Below, piece by piece: positions 42,200 to 51,103 of a stretch of DNA of 64,000 bases (within the stretch, counting starts at the first letter, position 1; each line of letters opens with the position of its first letter). The stretch is from positions 71,541 to 135,540 of the forward strand of contig DJOT01000019.1 of assembly GCA_002439095.1 (NCBI GenBank). The letters are read 5' to 3'. The position numbers were made by a program, and so were the translations under genes. Source of the stretch: Bacteroidales bacterium UBA6431. Its GTDB lineage: Bacteria; Bacteroidota; Bacteroidia; Bacteroidales; UBA932. The notes under the pieces were generated by a model. It was not told where the DNA came from. It saw nothing but the letters and a program-made list of their open reading frames with translations, and ran no database searches.

Positions 42200-44104
42200 C
42201 TATTTCTGCTCACCCAGCAGCTTTTCGCTGCGGGAGACGAAGTCGGCGAGGGCTTTGCCCTTCAGCATGCCGTTGCTGAGCAGGGCGAGGTCAACCACCT
42301 GATGGAGCAGCTCGTTTGCAGAGACGAAGTCGGCGACGCTCTGGTCTGCCGCATCCTTCTTCTCCCCCCAGATCTTTGCGATCAGCGGGTTCTGCATGTT
42401 GACGAGTATGTTGTATGACTCAGGGAGCGAACCGTAGAAGTTCATTCCTCCGCCCATTGAGCTCATCTCGCGGTAGCGGCGCATGAACTCGTTCTGGGTG
42501 ATGAGCACCGGAGCGGAAGTCTCTCCGAGATTCTCCGCGTTGATCTGATAGTCATTCCCCTCAGGAAGGACAGCCTTGAACATCTCTTCAAGCGCCTTTT
42601 TGTCATCTTCGGAGAGTTCCGGCTTTACAGCCTCCTCCTTCTTGATGAGATTGGCGACAGAGTCACTGTCCACGCGGGCGAAGCGTGTATGCTCAATCTT
42701 GCTCTCAAGAAGGTTGACCCAGTGGCTGTCGAGCTCGCAGTCCATCAGGAGTACGTCGTAGCCCATGTTCTTGGCGGCCTCGATGAAGCTGTACTGCTCC
42801 TCCGGCTTTGTGGCATAGAGGTATACGACATTCTTGTCCTTGTCGGTCTGGGCCGGCTCGATGGCCTTGCGGTAATCCTCCAGGCTGAAGAACTTGCCAT
42901 CGGTGTTTTTGAGCAGGGCGAACTTCATCGCACGCTCGCAGAACTTCTCGTCGCTCAGCATGCCGTACTCGATGAAGAGCTTGATGTTGTCCCACTTCTG
43001 CTCGAACTGCTCCCTCTGGCTCTTGAAGATGTCCTCCAGACGGTCGGCCACCTTCTTGGTGATGTAGGTGCTGATCTTCTTGACGTTGGAGTCGCTCTGG
43101 AGATAACTTCGGCTGACGTTCAGTGGAATGTCCGGAGAGTCGATCACGCCGTGCAGCAAAGTCAGGAAATCAGGCACGATGTTGTCCACATGGTCGGTGA
43201 CGAACATCTGGTTGCAGTAAAGCTGGATCTTGTTCTTGTCGATGGCCATCCTCTCCTTGATCTTAGGGAAGTAGAGGACACCGGTGAGGTTGAACGGATA
43301 GTCCACGTTGAGGTGAATCCAGAACATCGGATCCTCCTCCATCGGATAGAGCTCATGGTAGAACTTGAGGTAATCCTCATCCTTGAGATCGGACGGGGCC
43401 TTGGTCCATATAGGCTCTATGCTGTTGATGACATTGTCCTCTTCAGTCTCGACCTCCTTGCCATCTTTCCACTCGGTCTTCTTGCCGAATACTACAGGGA
43501 CAGGCATGAACTTGCAGTACTTGCCGAGAAGCTGGCTTATGCGGCCCTTTGCGGCATACTCGGAAGAGTCGTCATCGAGGTAGAGGGTGATCTCCGTACC
43601 CCTGTCCGCCTTTTTGCCCTCGGACATGGAGTACTCAGGAGAACCGTCACAGCTCCACTGTACAGGTTTCGCTCCATCTTTCCAGCTGAGAGTGTCGATG
43701 GTCACCTTCTTCGCAACCATGAAAGCGGAATAAAACCCGAGACCGAAATGGCCTATGATGGAACCGATCTGATCCTTGTATTTCTCCAGGAACTCTCCGG
43801 CGGAAGAGAACGCTATCTGGTTGATATACTTGTCAACTTCCTCCTCGGTCATACCGATACCGCGGTCGATGATCCGGAGCACTTTCTTCTTCTCGTCTAG
43901 TTCTATGCAGACCTTCAGTGCACCGAGCTCGCCCTTGAAATCTCCGCTTGAGGCGAGGGCTTTCATCTTCTGGGTGGCATCGACGGCATTGGCCACAAGC
44001 TCACGCAGGAAAATCTCGTGGTCGGAATAGAGGAACTGCTTGATTACGGGGAAGATATTCTCGGTGGTCACACCAATCTTACCCTTAAGTGAATTGTTTG
44101 CCAT
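42200..44104 (-). CDS. htpG: Molecular chaperone HtpG (Hsp90)
   Basis: A 634-aa Hsp90 with the GHKL ATP site: LRELVANAVDATQK at about residues 33-46, LRIIDRGIGMTEEEV at about 76-90, and IGHFGLGFYSAFMVA at about 117-131. The middle domain has LYFPKIKERMAIDKNKIQLYCNQMFVTD and SRSYLQSDSNVKKI, and the C-terminal dimerisation domain ends near residue 630 without an MEEVD tail, as in bacteria. It assists folding of client proteins in the cytosol. It is monocistronic by position: the terminator at 44126 lies upstream and the conserved hairpin downstream. I saw no clear -7 box in front of it. Confidence 0.97.
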   Translation of the reverse strand: MANNSLKGKIGVTTENIFPVIKQFLYSDHEIFLRELVANAVDATQKMKALASSGDFKGELGALKVCIELDEKKKVLRIIDRGIGMTEEEVDKYINQIAFSSAGEFLEKYKDQIGSIIGHFGLGFYSAFMVAKKVTIDTLSWKDGAKPVQWSCDGSPEYSMSEGKKADRGTEITLYLDDDSSEYAAKGRISQLLGKYCKFMPVPVVFGKKTEWKDGKEVETEEDNVINSIEPIWTKAPSDLKDEDYLKFYHELYPMEEDPMFWIHLNVDYPFNLTGVLYFPKIKERMAIDKNKIQLYCNQMFVTDHVDNIVPDFLTLLHGVIDSPDIPLNVSRSYLQSDSNVKKISTYITKKVADRLEDIFKSQREQFEQKWDNIKLFIEYGMLSDEKFCERAMKFALLKNTDGKFFSLEDYRKAIEPAQTDKDKNVVYLYATKPEEQYSFIEAAKNMGYDVLLMDCELDSHWVNLLESKIEHTRFARVDSDSVANLIKKEEAVKPELSEDDKKALEEMFKAVLPEGNDYQINAENLGETSAPVLITQNEFMRRYREMSSMGGGMNFYGSLPESYNILVNMQNPLIAKIWGEKKDAADQSVADFVSANELLHQVVDLALLSNGMLKGKALADFVSRSEKLLGEQK

Positions 44105-44125
44105 ATATTCTAAGTTTTATTATTC

Positions 44126-44156
44126 AAAAAGCCGGGTGCAAAATCCTGCACCCGGC
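44126..44156 (-). terminator. Intrinsic terminator of the barrel-lipoprotein gene pair
   Basis: On the minus strand a perfect 10-bp stem GCCGGGTGCA / TGCACCCGGC with a 6-nt loop, followed by TTTTTG. It ends the transcript of the two small envelope genes upstream (44197-45519) just before htpG. Confidence 0.85.
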
Positions 44157-44196
44157 CTTGAAAAATCAAATTATGTTCCAGTGACAAATTGTCACC

Positions 44197-44769
44197 TTAC
44201 TTCGCACTGGAAGATGAACCCTCATCTCCTTTGGTATAAGACACCGTGCACCAGTCGAGTTCTTTTCCGTCTTGAAAGAACCTGCCCTTGTACGTCCCAG
44301 TAGGGACAAGGTCATAGGAGACCTTGAACGCACGTCCACTGCGTTCCCACGTATACTCCACCTCATCCTCTATAGTCAAGGAAAAGCTGTACCCGCCATC
44401 CTCGTGGTTGGTGAGTTCAAGGCCGGAGACAAACCATTTCTCCTCAAGTTCATCATCCGCCTCGACACGTCTCACATTGACAGAGAACTCAAGGGACGAA
44501 CCCTTGTACACGGATGTCCAGGCATTGTCCCCCACCCTCTTGATAAATGGCTGCACACTGCGGTCCACCGTACCGGTACACTTGAATCCTTCAGCGTTGA
44601 TACCAGTATACGATCTGAGATTGCGCATCGTCACCTCCACACTGGAATAGATCATATGAGAGGTGTAATCGACCATATAGTATTTTGTACGGTTGTAATT
44701 TGTCTCCTCTGAAACCACGCAGGAAGCAAGCATCATGGCTGCCGCCGCAAAAGCAAAAAATTTCTTCAT
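44197..44769 (-). CDS. Small lipoprotein of unknown function
   Basis: I do not recognise a family. The 190-aa product starts with a lipoprotein signal, MKKFFAFAAAAMMLASC, with lipobox Cys at residue 17. A beta-rich domain follows (YYMVDYTSHMIYSSVEVTM, SYDLVPTGTYKGRFFQDG) and a low-complexity acidic-serine tail (GDEGSSSSAK). It begins 6 nt after the barrel gene ends, so both are likely exported to the same compartment and cotranscribed. An intrinsic terminator follows. Confidence 0.7.
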   Translation of the reverse strand: MKKFFAFAAAAMMLASCVVSEETNYNRTKYYMVDYTSHMIYSSVEVTMRNLRSYTGINAEGFKCTGTVDRSVQPFIKRVGDNAWTSVYKGSSLEFSVNVRRVEADDELEEKWFVSGLELTNHEDGGYSFSLTIEDEVEYTWERSGRAFKVSYDLVPTGTYKGRFFQDGKELDWCTVSYTKGDEGSSSSAK

Positions 44770-44775
44770 GGCACC

Positions 44776-45519
44776 TTAGAATTTATATCCGACTCCGGCT
44801 GATATACCTCTATACAACGTACCGACACCGGCTTCTGCATAGCCAAAGAACTTCCGCCCTACCTCGATTCCTAACGGGACCCACTGGAACCCGGCATTGA
44901 AAGAATTGTCAGAATATACGACATCGAAGTTGAAACTCTTCTTGTTTCTCATGTCAAAGCCGAAATACTTGACGACACCTATGCCGAACTTTCCATAAAG
45001 CCGCACCCAAGGACGGTTAAGGAAAACAAACTTGGCTTGGGGAACCAGACAGAAAGCCACACCGGATCTTGTACCCGTCTTCTGCTCAGTGATGCTGCTG
45101 TACAGGTCATGCCACACAGGGGTGACCGAAAGATCCGCAGATACGGCAAACCAGCGGGCCACCATATATTCAGCCCCGAGGCAGAAAGCGCCGGTCGAAT
45201 ATGTCGGCCCATTATAGTCGGCATATATTTCAGAGATCGGAGTCCCGGTCTCCATAGGCCAAGACCGCAGATAATCCTGTCCTTCGGCAAACGATGCCAT
45301 CGTATACGACGGCACCGCCATGCCACCACGCACGGACCATCTTTCTTTTTTCCAGAAGTCACGGGACGAACGCTTCTTGAAGTCCCGGCGGCTCTCATAT
45401 CTGCCGCGATCCGTACTCACCGTATGCTCAGTACGCACAATTACAGTCTGGGCAGACATGGCAACGGTGCCCGCAGCCACTGCCGCAAGCACCGCGAATA
45501 TTTTCATGAATTTGACCAT
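44776..45519 (-). CDS. Outer-membrane beta-barrel protein, unknown function
   Basis: A 247-aa exported protein with signal peptide (IFAVLAAVAAGTVAMSAQ) and a basic linker (RGRYESRRDFKKRSSRDFWKKE). The barrel-like part has repeated aromatic-ended strands and finishes in YRGISAGVGYKF, a classic C-terminal Phe for BAM recognition. The segments WFAVSADLSVTPVWHDLY and WVRLYGKFGIGVVKYFGF look like the OmpW/OmpA-type small barrels common in Bacteroidales. The function is not evident. It lies 37 nt after the acyl-CoA synthetase gene and 6 nt before the lipoprotein gene. Confidence 0.65.
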   Translation of the reverse strand: MVKFMKIFAVLAAVAAGTVAMSAQTVIVRTEHTVSTDRGRYESRRDFKKRSSRDFWKKERWSVRGGMAVPSYTMASFAEGQDYLRSWPMETGTPISEIYADYNGPTYSTGAFCLGAEYMVARWFAVSADLSVTPVWHDLYSSITEQKTGTRSGVAFCLVPQAKFVFLNRPWVRLYGKFGIGVVKYFGFDMRNKKSFNFDVVYSDNSFNAGFQWVPLGIEVGRKFFGYAEAGVGTLYRGISAGVGYKF

Positions 45520-45534
45520 ACGACAAATAGATGC

Positions 45535-45555
45535 TGTTGCATGGCAACATGTTGC
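45535..45555. promoter_or_regulatory. Short nested palindromes between acyl-CoA synthetase and barrel genes
   Basis: TGTTGC-ATG-GCAACA (45535-45549) overlaps GCAACATGTTGC (45544-45555), a perfect palindrome. On the minus strand TCTATTTG, one mismatch from a -7 box, lies between this and the barrel ATG. It could be an operator, or a weak terminator of the synthetase gene. Confidence 0.3.
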
Positions 45556-45556
45556 A

Positions 45557-47200
45557 TTATTTGTAAAGGAATCGCTTGATGCTCATCTTAGGAGTCTTCT
45601 CAAACGGCACCATCACTGTCTCGACCTTGGAAATCTGGCTATATCCAGGAAGCTGACGGTTGGAAGCCAGACGAACCTTCTCCGGAAGGTCGGACACAGC
45701 CTCTTCGTCGAGTCTAGCATTCTTGATGGCATCCTTGTCGAAATAAACAAGGGCCACGAGCTTGCCTGAACGGTCAACGACCAGCGACTCGGCGACGAAC
45801 TCCTGATTATTGATCACGGCTTCCAGTTCCTCAGGATAGATGTTCTGCCCGTTGGCGGAGAGTATCATGCTCTTGCTGCGTCCCTTGATGAAGACATTGT
45901 TGTTCTTGTCGATAATGCCAAGGTCTCCGGTACGCAGGAATCCGTCCTCGGTGAATGCGGCCTTGTTGGCCTCTTCATTTTTGTAGTAGCCTATTGTTAT
46001 GTTTGCGCCCTTTGCCTGGATCTCCCCCGCAATATGCTGAGGGTCATCGGAGTCGATACGGGCCTCGATGCAGTCGATCACCTTGCCGCAGGAGCCGGGC
46101 ACATAGCGTGACCAGTCCTCGTAGGCAAGCAGAGGCGCGGCTTCCGTCATGCCGTAGCCCACCGTGTAGTGCAGGCCGATACGCTTGAACCACTTCTCAA
46201 CCTCAGGGTTGAGCGCGGCGCCTCCCATGATGTAGGTACGGACCTTACCGCCGAAAGCGGTGTCCAGACCGGAACGCATCTTGTTGAATATTATCTTGTT
46301 AACTCCAGGGATAGCAGCGAGCACACGGATATACCACTTGCTCAGCACAGGCTTGAGGGAGGACTTGTAGATCTTCTCCATCACAAGCGGCACGGTGCAT
46401 ATCATGTACGGCTTCACATCCTTCATGGCCTTGAGGAGCAGTGACGGAGCCGGAGTCTTGCCGAGATAGTAGACAGCGCAGCCTCCCGTGAGAGGATAGA
46501 GGAACTCGTACACCATCCCGTAGACATGGGCCATCGGGAGCATTGATACAAGGGTGTCACCCGGGTAGATGAGGACATGCTTGTGACCGTATTCGATGGA
46601 TGCGCTGAGATTGCCGTAGGTGAGCATCACTCCCTTCGGTGCGCTCGTGGTGCCGGAGGTATAGTTGATCACTGCGAGGTCGGAGAAATTGTCAACAGGG
46701 AAAGAGATGTCCGCAGAAGACAAACCATCCGGATATCTGGCTTCAAAATCAGAATCCATGTTCTCGAAAGCTTCCTTGAACTCCGCATCCGGAGCATACA
46801 GGAGCGAAAAGTCATCGACATTGATCGCACCCTTGAGCTTAGGCATGGCGGACTTGTCAAGTTTCTCCCAAATCTCCTTGTCAGTGAAGAGAAGGACACT
46901 GTCTGAATGATCGGTCAGATGTGACACGCTGTCCGGATGGAAATCCACAAGAATCGGCACTATTACAGCACCATAAGCATTGACAGCAAGGAAAGTGACG
47001 GCCCAACGGGCGGTATTCTTGGCGCAGAGCGCGATCTTGTCCCCCTTATTGATGCCCGCCTTCTCGAACATCATCCCGAATTTTACTATATACTTTGCAA
47101 GGTCGGCATTGGTGAAGACTTCACCCTTGTAGTTGCAGAGCGCAGGCTTGCCCCAAGCTGACTTCATGCTGTTTTCCAAACAGGCCAGATAGTGTTCCAT
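45557..47200 (-). CDS. AMP-binding long-chain acyl-CoA synthetase-like enzyme
   Basis: A 547-aa adenylate-forming enzyme that activates a carboxylic acid, probably a fatty acid, to its CoA ester through an acyl-AMP. The P-loop-like motif YTSGTTSAPKGVML is at about residues 181-194, followed by MLPMAHVYGMVYEF and YGMTEAAPL. The C-terminal hinge is FLRTGDLGIIDKNNNVFIKGRSKSMIL, and a Lys-containing end KTPKMSIKRFL provides the catalytic lysine region. I chose the ATG at 47200 (MEHYLACLENSM); the frame upstream overlaps the promoter. Chain-length preference cannot be read from the sequence. Confidence 0.9.
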   Translation of the reverse strand: MEHYLACLENSMKSAWGKPALCNYKGEVFTNADLAKYIVKFGMMFEKAGINKGDKIALCAKNTARWAVTFLAVNAYGAVIVPILVDFHPDSVSHLTDHSDSVLLFTDKEIWEKLDKSAMPKLKGAINVDDFSLLYAPDAEFKEAFENMDSDFEARYPDGLSSADISFPVDNFSDLAVINYTSGTTSAPKGVMLTYGNLSASIEYGHKHVLIYPGDTLVSMLPMAHVYGMVYEFLYPLTGGCAVYYLGKTPAPSLLLKAMKDVKPYMICTVPLVMEKIYKSSLKPVLSKWYIRVLAAIPGVNKIIFNKMRSGLDTAFGGKVRTYIMGGAALNPEVEKWFKRIGLHYTVGYGMTEAAPLLAYEDWSRYVPGSCGKVIDCIEARIDSDDPQHIAGEIQAKGANITIGYYKNEEANKAAFTEDGFLRTGDLGIIDKNNNVFIKGRSKSMILSANGQNIYPEELEAVINNQEFVAESLVVDRSGKLVALVYFDKDAIKNARLDEEAVSDLPEKVRLASNRQLPGYSQISKVETVMVPFEKTPKMSIKRFLYK

Positions 47201-47223
47201 ATTGTTTTCGTTAAATGTTTGAG

Positions 47224-47254
47224 CAAAAGTACTCACACGCACGCGCAAAGACAA
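47224..47254 (-). promoter_or_regulatory. Promoter of the acyl-CoA synthetase gene
   Basis: Minus strand TTG (47254-47252), a 20-nt spacer, and TACTTTTG (47231-47224), matching the Bacteroidota consensus, 23 nt before the ATG. On the other strand GATATTTG (47286-47293) is a one-mismatch -7 box 34 nt before the HAD gene, so this 127-nt region serves two divergent genes. Confidence 0.6.
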
Positions 47255-47327
47255 TAGCCGCTGTTGCAAAGTGGCGGATATTTACGATATTTGTGGCAAA
47301 AGAGTTTAATCTGTGGTGAATTGAGAG

Positions 47328-48167
47328 ATGAAAAAGAAGCCTATCATAGCACTGATCTACGATTTCGACGGGACGCTGTCCCCGGGAAACATGCAGGAAT
47401 TCGGATTCATCCAGGCCGTAGGCAAGACAGCCGAAGAGTTCTGGAGGATGAGTGACAACATCGCCATAGGCCAGGACGCATCCAATGTGCTGGCCTACAT
47501 GAAACTCATGTTCGACGAGGCCAGGCGCAACGGGATCGAACTCCGCAAGGAGGACTTCTGCCGTTTCGGGAAGCACATCCAACTCTTCGAAGGTGTGCGT
47601 GAATGGTTCGGACGGGTCAACGAATACGGCAGACAGCACGGAGCCATAATTGAACATTACATAAACTCCTCCGGACTCAAAGAAATCATCGAGGGCAGCC
47701 CCATCGCCGGGGAATTCAAGCACATCTTCGCCGGCAGCTTCATCTATGACGACAAAGGGGAGGCCGTATGGCCCGGGATAGCCGTAGACTACACGGGGAA
47801 AACCCAGTACCTTTTCAAGATCAACAAGGGCATCTTCAGTGCCAGGGACAACAAGCTCGTCAACGCCTCCACCTCAGACGACAAGAAACGCATCCCGTTC
47901 TCCAACATGATCTATTTCGGGGACGGGGACACGGACGTGCCCTGCATGAAGATAGTCGGCATGTTCGGAGGGCAGTCAATCGCCGTCTACAACCCCGCTG
48001 ACGAGCGCAAAAAAGCAGCGGCCCTGAAGCTTAAGCACCAGGGCCGCGTAGGCTTTTCAATTCCGGCTGTCTACACCGAAGACTCGAAGGCGTTCCGTCT
48101 GGTCAAGGCCATCATCGACAAGATAGTAGCCGACCACGAACTCGCCCTTCTCAAGAAGATCGCGTAG
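47328..48167 (+). CDS. HAD-superfamily hydrolase (haloacid dehalogenase-like phosphatase)
   Basis: A 279-aa protein with HAD motif I DFDGTLSPG at about residues 12-20 (nucleophile Asp and acid/base Asp two later), a helical cap region, the motif II Ser in INSSGLKEIIEG, and motif IV YFGDGDTDVPCMKIV at about 201-215 (magnesium-binding Asps). The form resembles phosphoserine-phosphatase-type HADs; the substrate is unknown. It runs toward the uracil/xanthine permease gene with only 2 nt between the two stop codons, so read-through interference is possible; no terminator is visible. Confidence 0.85.
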   Translation: MKKKPIIALIYDFDGTLSPGNMQEFGFIQAVGKTAEEFWRMSDNIAIGQDASNVLAYMKLMFDEARRNGIELRKEDFCRFGKHIQLFEGVREWFGRVNEYGRQHGAIIEHYINSSGLKEIIEGSPIAGEFKHIFAGSFIYDDKGEAVWPGIAVDYTGKTQYLFKINKGIFSARDNKLVNASTSDDKKRIPFSNMIYFGDGDTDVPCMKIVGMFGGQSIAVYNPADERKKAAALKLKHQGRVGFSIPAVYTEDSKAFRLVKAIIDKIVADHELALLKKIA

Positions 48168-48169
48168 CT

Positions 48170-49561
48170 CTACTTCGCGCTGTCGGCGTCTTTGTCCGGA
48201 CCGTCAGAGCCGGAGAGCGAGGCGCTGCCGAAATCTGCAGAACGGTCACCCATGCTGCTCTTGCCGAACTCATAGTCGTTGCCAGGCAGGACGGCGTTGA
48301 GGAATATGCCTAGAAGGGCCGCAGTCGCAAGTCCGCTGAGTGAAGTGAAGCCGATGTTGATGGCATCGCCAGCACCGTATTTGATGCCGATGGCAAGGAC
48401 AAGGATCAGCGCCGCGATGAGAAGGTTGCGTGACACGGTGAAATCCACCCTGTTCTCCACGATGTTGCGCACACCGACAGCCGATATCATACCATAGAGC
48501 ACCAAAGAGACCCCTCCGATGGTGGCCCCTGGCATGACCCTGATTATTGCAGCGAACTTAGGACAGAAAGAAAGTATGATTGCAAACACGGCAGCAATCC
48601 GGATCACACGCGGATCGAAGACCCTGGTGATGTTGAGCACACCGGTGTTCTCGCCATAGGTCGTGTTGGCCGGAGCTCCGAAAAGGGATGCCAGCGCAGT
48701 GGCGAGACCATCTCCCATAAGGGTGCGGTGCAGGCCCGGATCCTCAAGATAATTTACACCTGTAGTAGAAGAAATAGCGCACATGTCCCCGATATGCTCC
48801 ACCATCGTGGCGAGAGAAATAGGGAGAATGGCGATGATCGCAGCGACGACAAGCCCCCAGTCAGGATTCTTGAAGACAGCGAACGCCGTGTCCTGCCACT
48901 GGAAAGGAAGCCCCACCCAAGCGGCCTCCTTGACAGGCGTGAAATCCACCTGGCCGAAGCAGGCGGCAGCTATATATGAACCGAGAACTCCGAGCAGGAT
49001 AGGGACGATCTTGACCATCCCGCGGCCCCAGATGTTGCATACCACGATGATGGCCACCGCAAGGATGGCGATCCACCAGTTCTGGTTGCAGTTCTGGATA
49101 GCCGAGCCGGAAAGAGTGAGTCCGATGGCGATGATGATAGGTCCCGTCACGACCGGAGGGAAGAAGCGCATCACCCTCTTGGCGCCGAAAGCGGCGAAAA
49201 GTCCAGCAAGGATGAAATACATCAGCCCGGCGCAGAACACTCCGATGCAGGCATACGGAAGCGACTGTGCGAGAGTCATCCCCTTGGCCATGCCCATCTG
49301 CGTCACAGCGGCATACCCGCCGAGGAACGCGAATGAAGAGCCGAGAAAGGCAGGGACTTTCATCTTTGTGCAAAGATGGAAGATGAGCGTACCGAGTCCG
49401 GCGAAAAGCAGGGTCGCGGAAACGGAGAGTCCGGTGATCACCGGCACGAGGATGGTCGCCCCGAACATCGCGAAGAGATGCTGGAGTCCGAGAATGGCCA
49501 TCTTGCCCGTACCGAGGGTGCGGGCATCGTAGATTGTCTGGTCTTTTTGTACTTTAGCCAT
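48170..49561 (-). CDS. Nucleobase permease, NCS2 family (uracil/xanthine)
   Basis: A 463-aa membrane protein with about 12-14 hydrophobic segments and NCS2 motifs: GLQHLFAMFGATILVPVITGLSVSATLLFAGLGTL near the N-terminus, SGSAIQNC, the QPG-like ATMVEHIGDMCAISSTTG region, and DGLATALASLFGAPANTTYGENTGVLNITRV, which is highly typical of uracil permeases (UraA group). It carries a nucleobase with protons. The gene follows guaA after 15 nt, in line with a purine salvage role, but the sequence resembles uracil permeases more than xanthine ones. The C-terminus is a Ser/Asp-rich tail. Confidence 0.87.
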   Translation of the reverse strand: MAKVQKDQTIYDARTLGTGKMAILGLQHLFAMFGATILVPVITGLSVSATLLFAGLGTLIFHLCTKMKVPAFLGSSFAFLGGYAAVTQMGMAKGMTLAQSLPYACIGVFCAGLMYFILAGLFAAFGAKRVMRFFPPVVTGPIIIAIGLTLSGSAIQNCNQNWWIAILAVAIIVVCNIWGRGMVKIVPILLGVLGSYIAAACFGQVDFTPVKEAAWVGLPFQWQDTAFAVFKNPDWGLVVAAIIAILPISLATMVEHIGDMCAISSTTGVNYLEDPGLHRTLMGDGLATALASLFGAPANTTYGENTGVLNITRVFDPRVIRIAAVFAIILSFCPKFAAIIRVMPGATIGGVSLVLYGMISAVGVRNIVENRVDFTVSRNLLIAALILVLAIGIKYGAGDAINIGFTSLSGLATAALLGIFLNAVLPGNDYEFGKSSMGDRSADFGSASLSGSDGPDKDADSAK

Positions 49562-49576
49562 AATATATAATGAATG

Positions 49577-51103
49577 TTATTCCCACTCGATGGTTGCAGG
49601 CGGTTTGGAAGAGATGTCGTAGACTACGCGGTTGATGCCGCGTACCTTGCGGATGATCTCATTGGAGACATCGGCAAGGAAGTCATACGGAAGATGAACC
49701 CAGTCGGCGGTCATGCCGTCCACTGAAGTCACAGCCCTGAGGGCCACGGTGCTCTCGTAAGTGCGTTCGTCGCCCATCACTCCCACGCTCCGCACAGGCA
49801 GCAGGATTGTGCCGGCCTGCCAGATCGAATCGTAGAGTCCGTACTCATGAAGTTTACCTATATAGATGGCATCAGCCTCCTGAAGGATGGCAACTTTCTC
49901 CGGGGTGACTTCACCGAGGATACGTATCCCCAGACCAGGCCCCGGGAAAGGATGACGGCCGAGTATGGCAGGATCAAGCCCGAGAGCTTTGCCGACGCGG
50001 CGCACCTCATCCTTGAAGAGCAGCCGAAGCGGCTCCACAACCTTGAGGTTCATCTCCTTAGGAAGACCGCCCACATTGTGATGGCTCTTGATGGTGGCGG
50101 AAGGTCCTTTGACGGAAGAAGATTCTATCACGTCCGGGTAGATCGTTCCCTGGGCAAGCCAGCGGGCACCGGTGATAGTCTTGGCTTCAGCATTGAAAAC
50201 CTCCACAAAGTCACGGCCTATGATCTTGCGCTTCTTCTCAGGATCGGTCTCCCCCGCAAGATCGGAAAGGAAGCGGTCAGCGGCCCTTACCCCCTTGACA
50301 TTCAGACCCATGCCCTCATAGGAGCGGAGCACGTCCTCAAACTCGTTTTTGCGCAGAAGTCCGGAATCCACGAAGATGCAATGAAGCCTCTTCCCTATCG
50401 CACGATGCAACAAGAGAGCCGCCACACTCGAATCAACCCCTCCGGAAAGACCGAGAATCACATTGTCGTCCCCAAGCTGCTTTTTGAGCGATTCCACTGT
50501 AGATTCAACGAAATTCTCGGCGGTCCAGTCTCCGGCGCAGCCGCAGATGCCTATCACGAAGTTGCGCAGCATCGCCGTACCGCACTCGCTGTGATGGACT
50601 TCAGGATGGAACTGTATACCCCAGACCTGCTCACCGCAGAAGCGGAAAGCTGCATTCTCCACGCTTTCCGTAGAGCCGATCACCTTTGTGCCCTCCGGCA
50701 GACGGGTGATTGTGTCTCCATGCGACATCCATACCGTGGATTCGGCAGGAATCCCCGAGAAAAGAGGGTCGGAAGCATCCGCAACCTTGAGGGTGGCGCG
50801 GCCATATTCGCGAGAACCGGCCGGAGCCACATCCCCACCACCGTTGTACGCGAGCCACTGAGCCCCATAGCAGATGCCGAGCAGAGGCATACGGCCTCTG
50901 ATGGCAGACAAGTCCGGCTGAGGCGCATCAGCATCCCTGACGGAAGCAGGGCTTCCGGACAGGATCACACCCTTGACTTCCGAAAGGTCGGAAGGTATCT
51001 TGTTGAACGGCCATATTTCACAATACACCCCGATTTCACGCACTCTGCGCGCGATGAGCTGGGTGTACTGCGAGCCGAAGTCGAGAATCAGTATCTTATT
51101 CAC
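49577..51103 (-). CDS. guaA: GMP synthase (glutamine-hydrolysing)
   Basis: A 508-aa two-domain enzyme converting XMP to GMP. The class I glutamine amidotransferase domain has the catalytic Cys at about residue 78 in LLGICYGAQ and His-Glu in GIQFHPEVHHS. The ATP-pyrophosphatase domain has the PP-loop GLSGGVDSSVAALLLH at about residue 218. The C-terminus is GINRVVYDISSKPPATIEWE, the conserved GuaA ending. The start overlaps the guaB stop by 8 nt, so guaB and guaA are coupled. Confidence 0.97.
   Translation of the reverse strand: MNKILILDFGSQYTQLIARRVREIGVYCEIWPFNKIPSDLSEVKGVILSGSPASVRDADAPQPDLSAIRGRMPLLGICYGAQWLAYNGGGDVAPAGSREYGRATLKVADASDPLFSGIPAESTVWMSHGDTITRLPEGTKVIGSTESVENAAFRFCGEQVWGIQFHPEVHHSECGTAMLRNFVIGICGCAGDWTAENFVESTVESLKKQLGDDNVILGLSGGVDSSVAALLLHRAIGKRLHCIFVDSGLLRKNEFEDVLRSYEGMGLNVKGVRAADRFLSDLAGETDPEKKRKIIGRDFVEVFNAEAKTITGARWLAQGTIYPDVIESSSVKGPSATIKSHHNVGGLPKEMNLKVVEPLRLLFKDEVRRVGKALGLDPAILGRHPFPGPGLGIRILGEVTPEKVAILQEADAIYIGKLHEYGLYDSIWQAGTILLPVRSVGVMGDERTYESTVALRAVTSVDGMTADWVHLPYDFLADVSNEIIRKVRGINRVVYDISSKPPATIEWE

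Noticed and set aside
42689..43900. Long open frame (403 codons) on the plus strand opposite htpG
   Set aside because: It is antisense to a certain HtpG and its translation is rich in Leu, Val and Arg without any family motif, as expected from codon bias of the real gene. The same holds for 49847-51118 opposite guaA and 24775-25806 opposite the GH35 gene.
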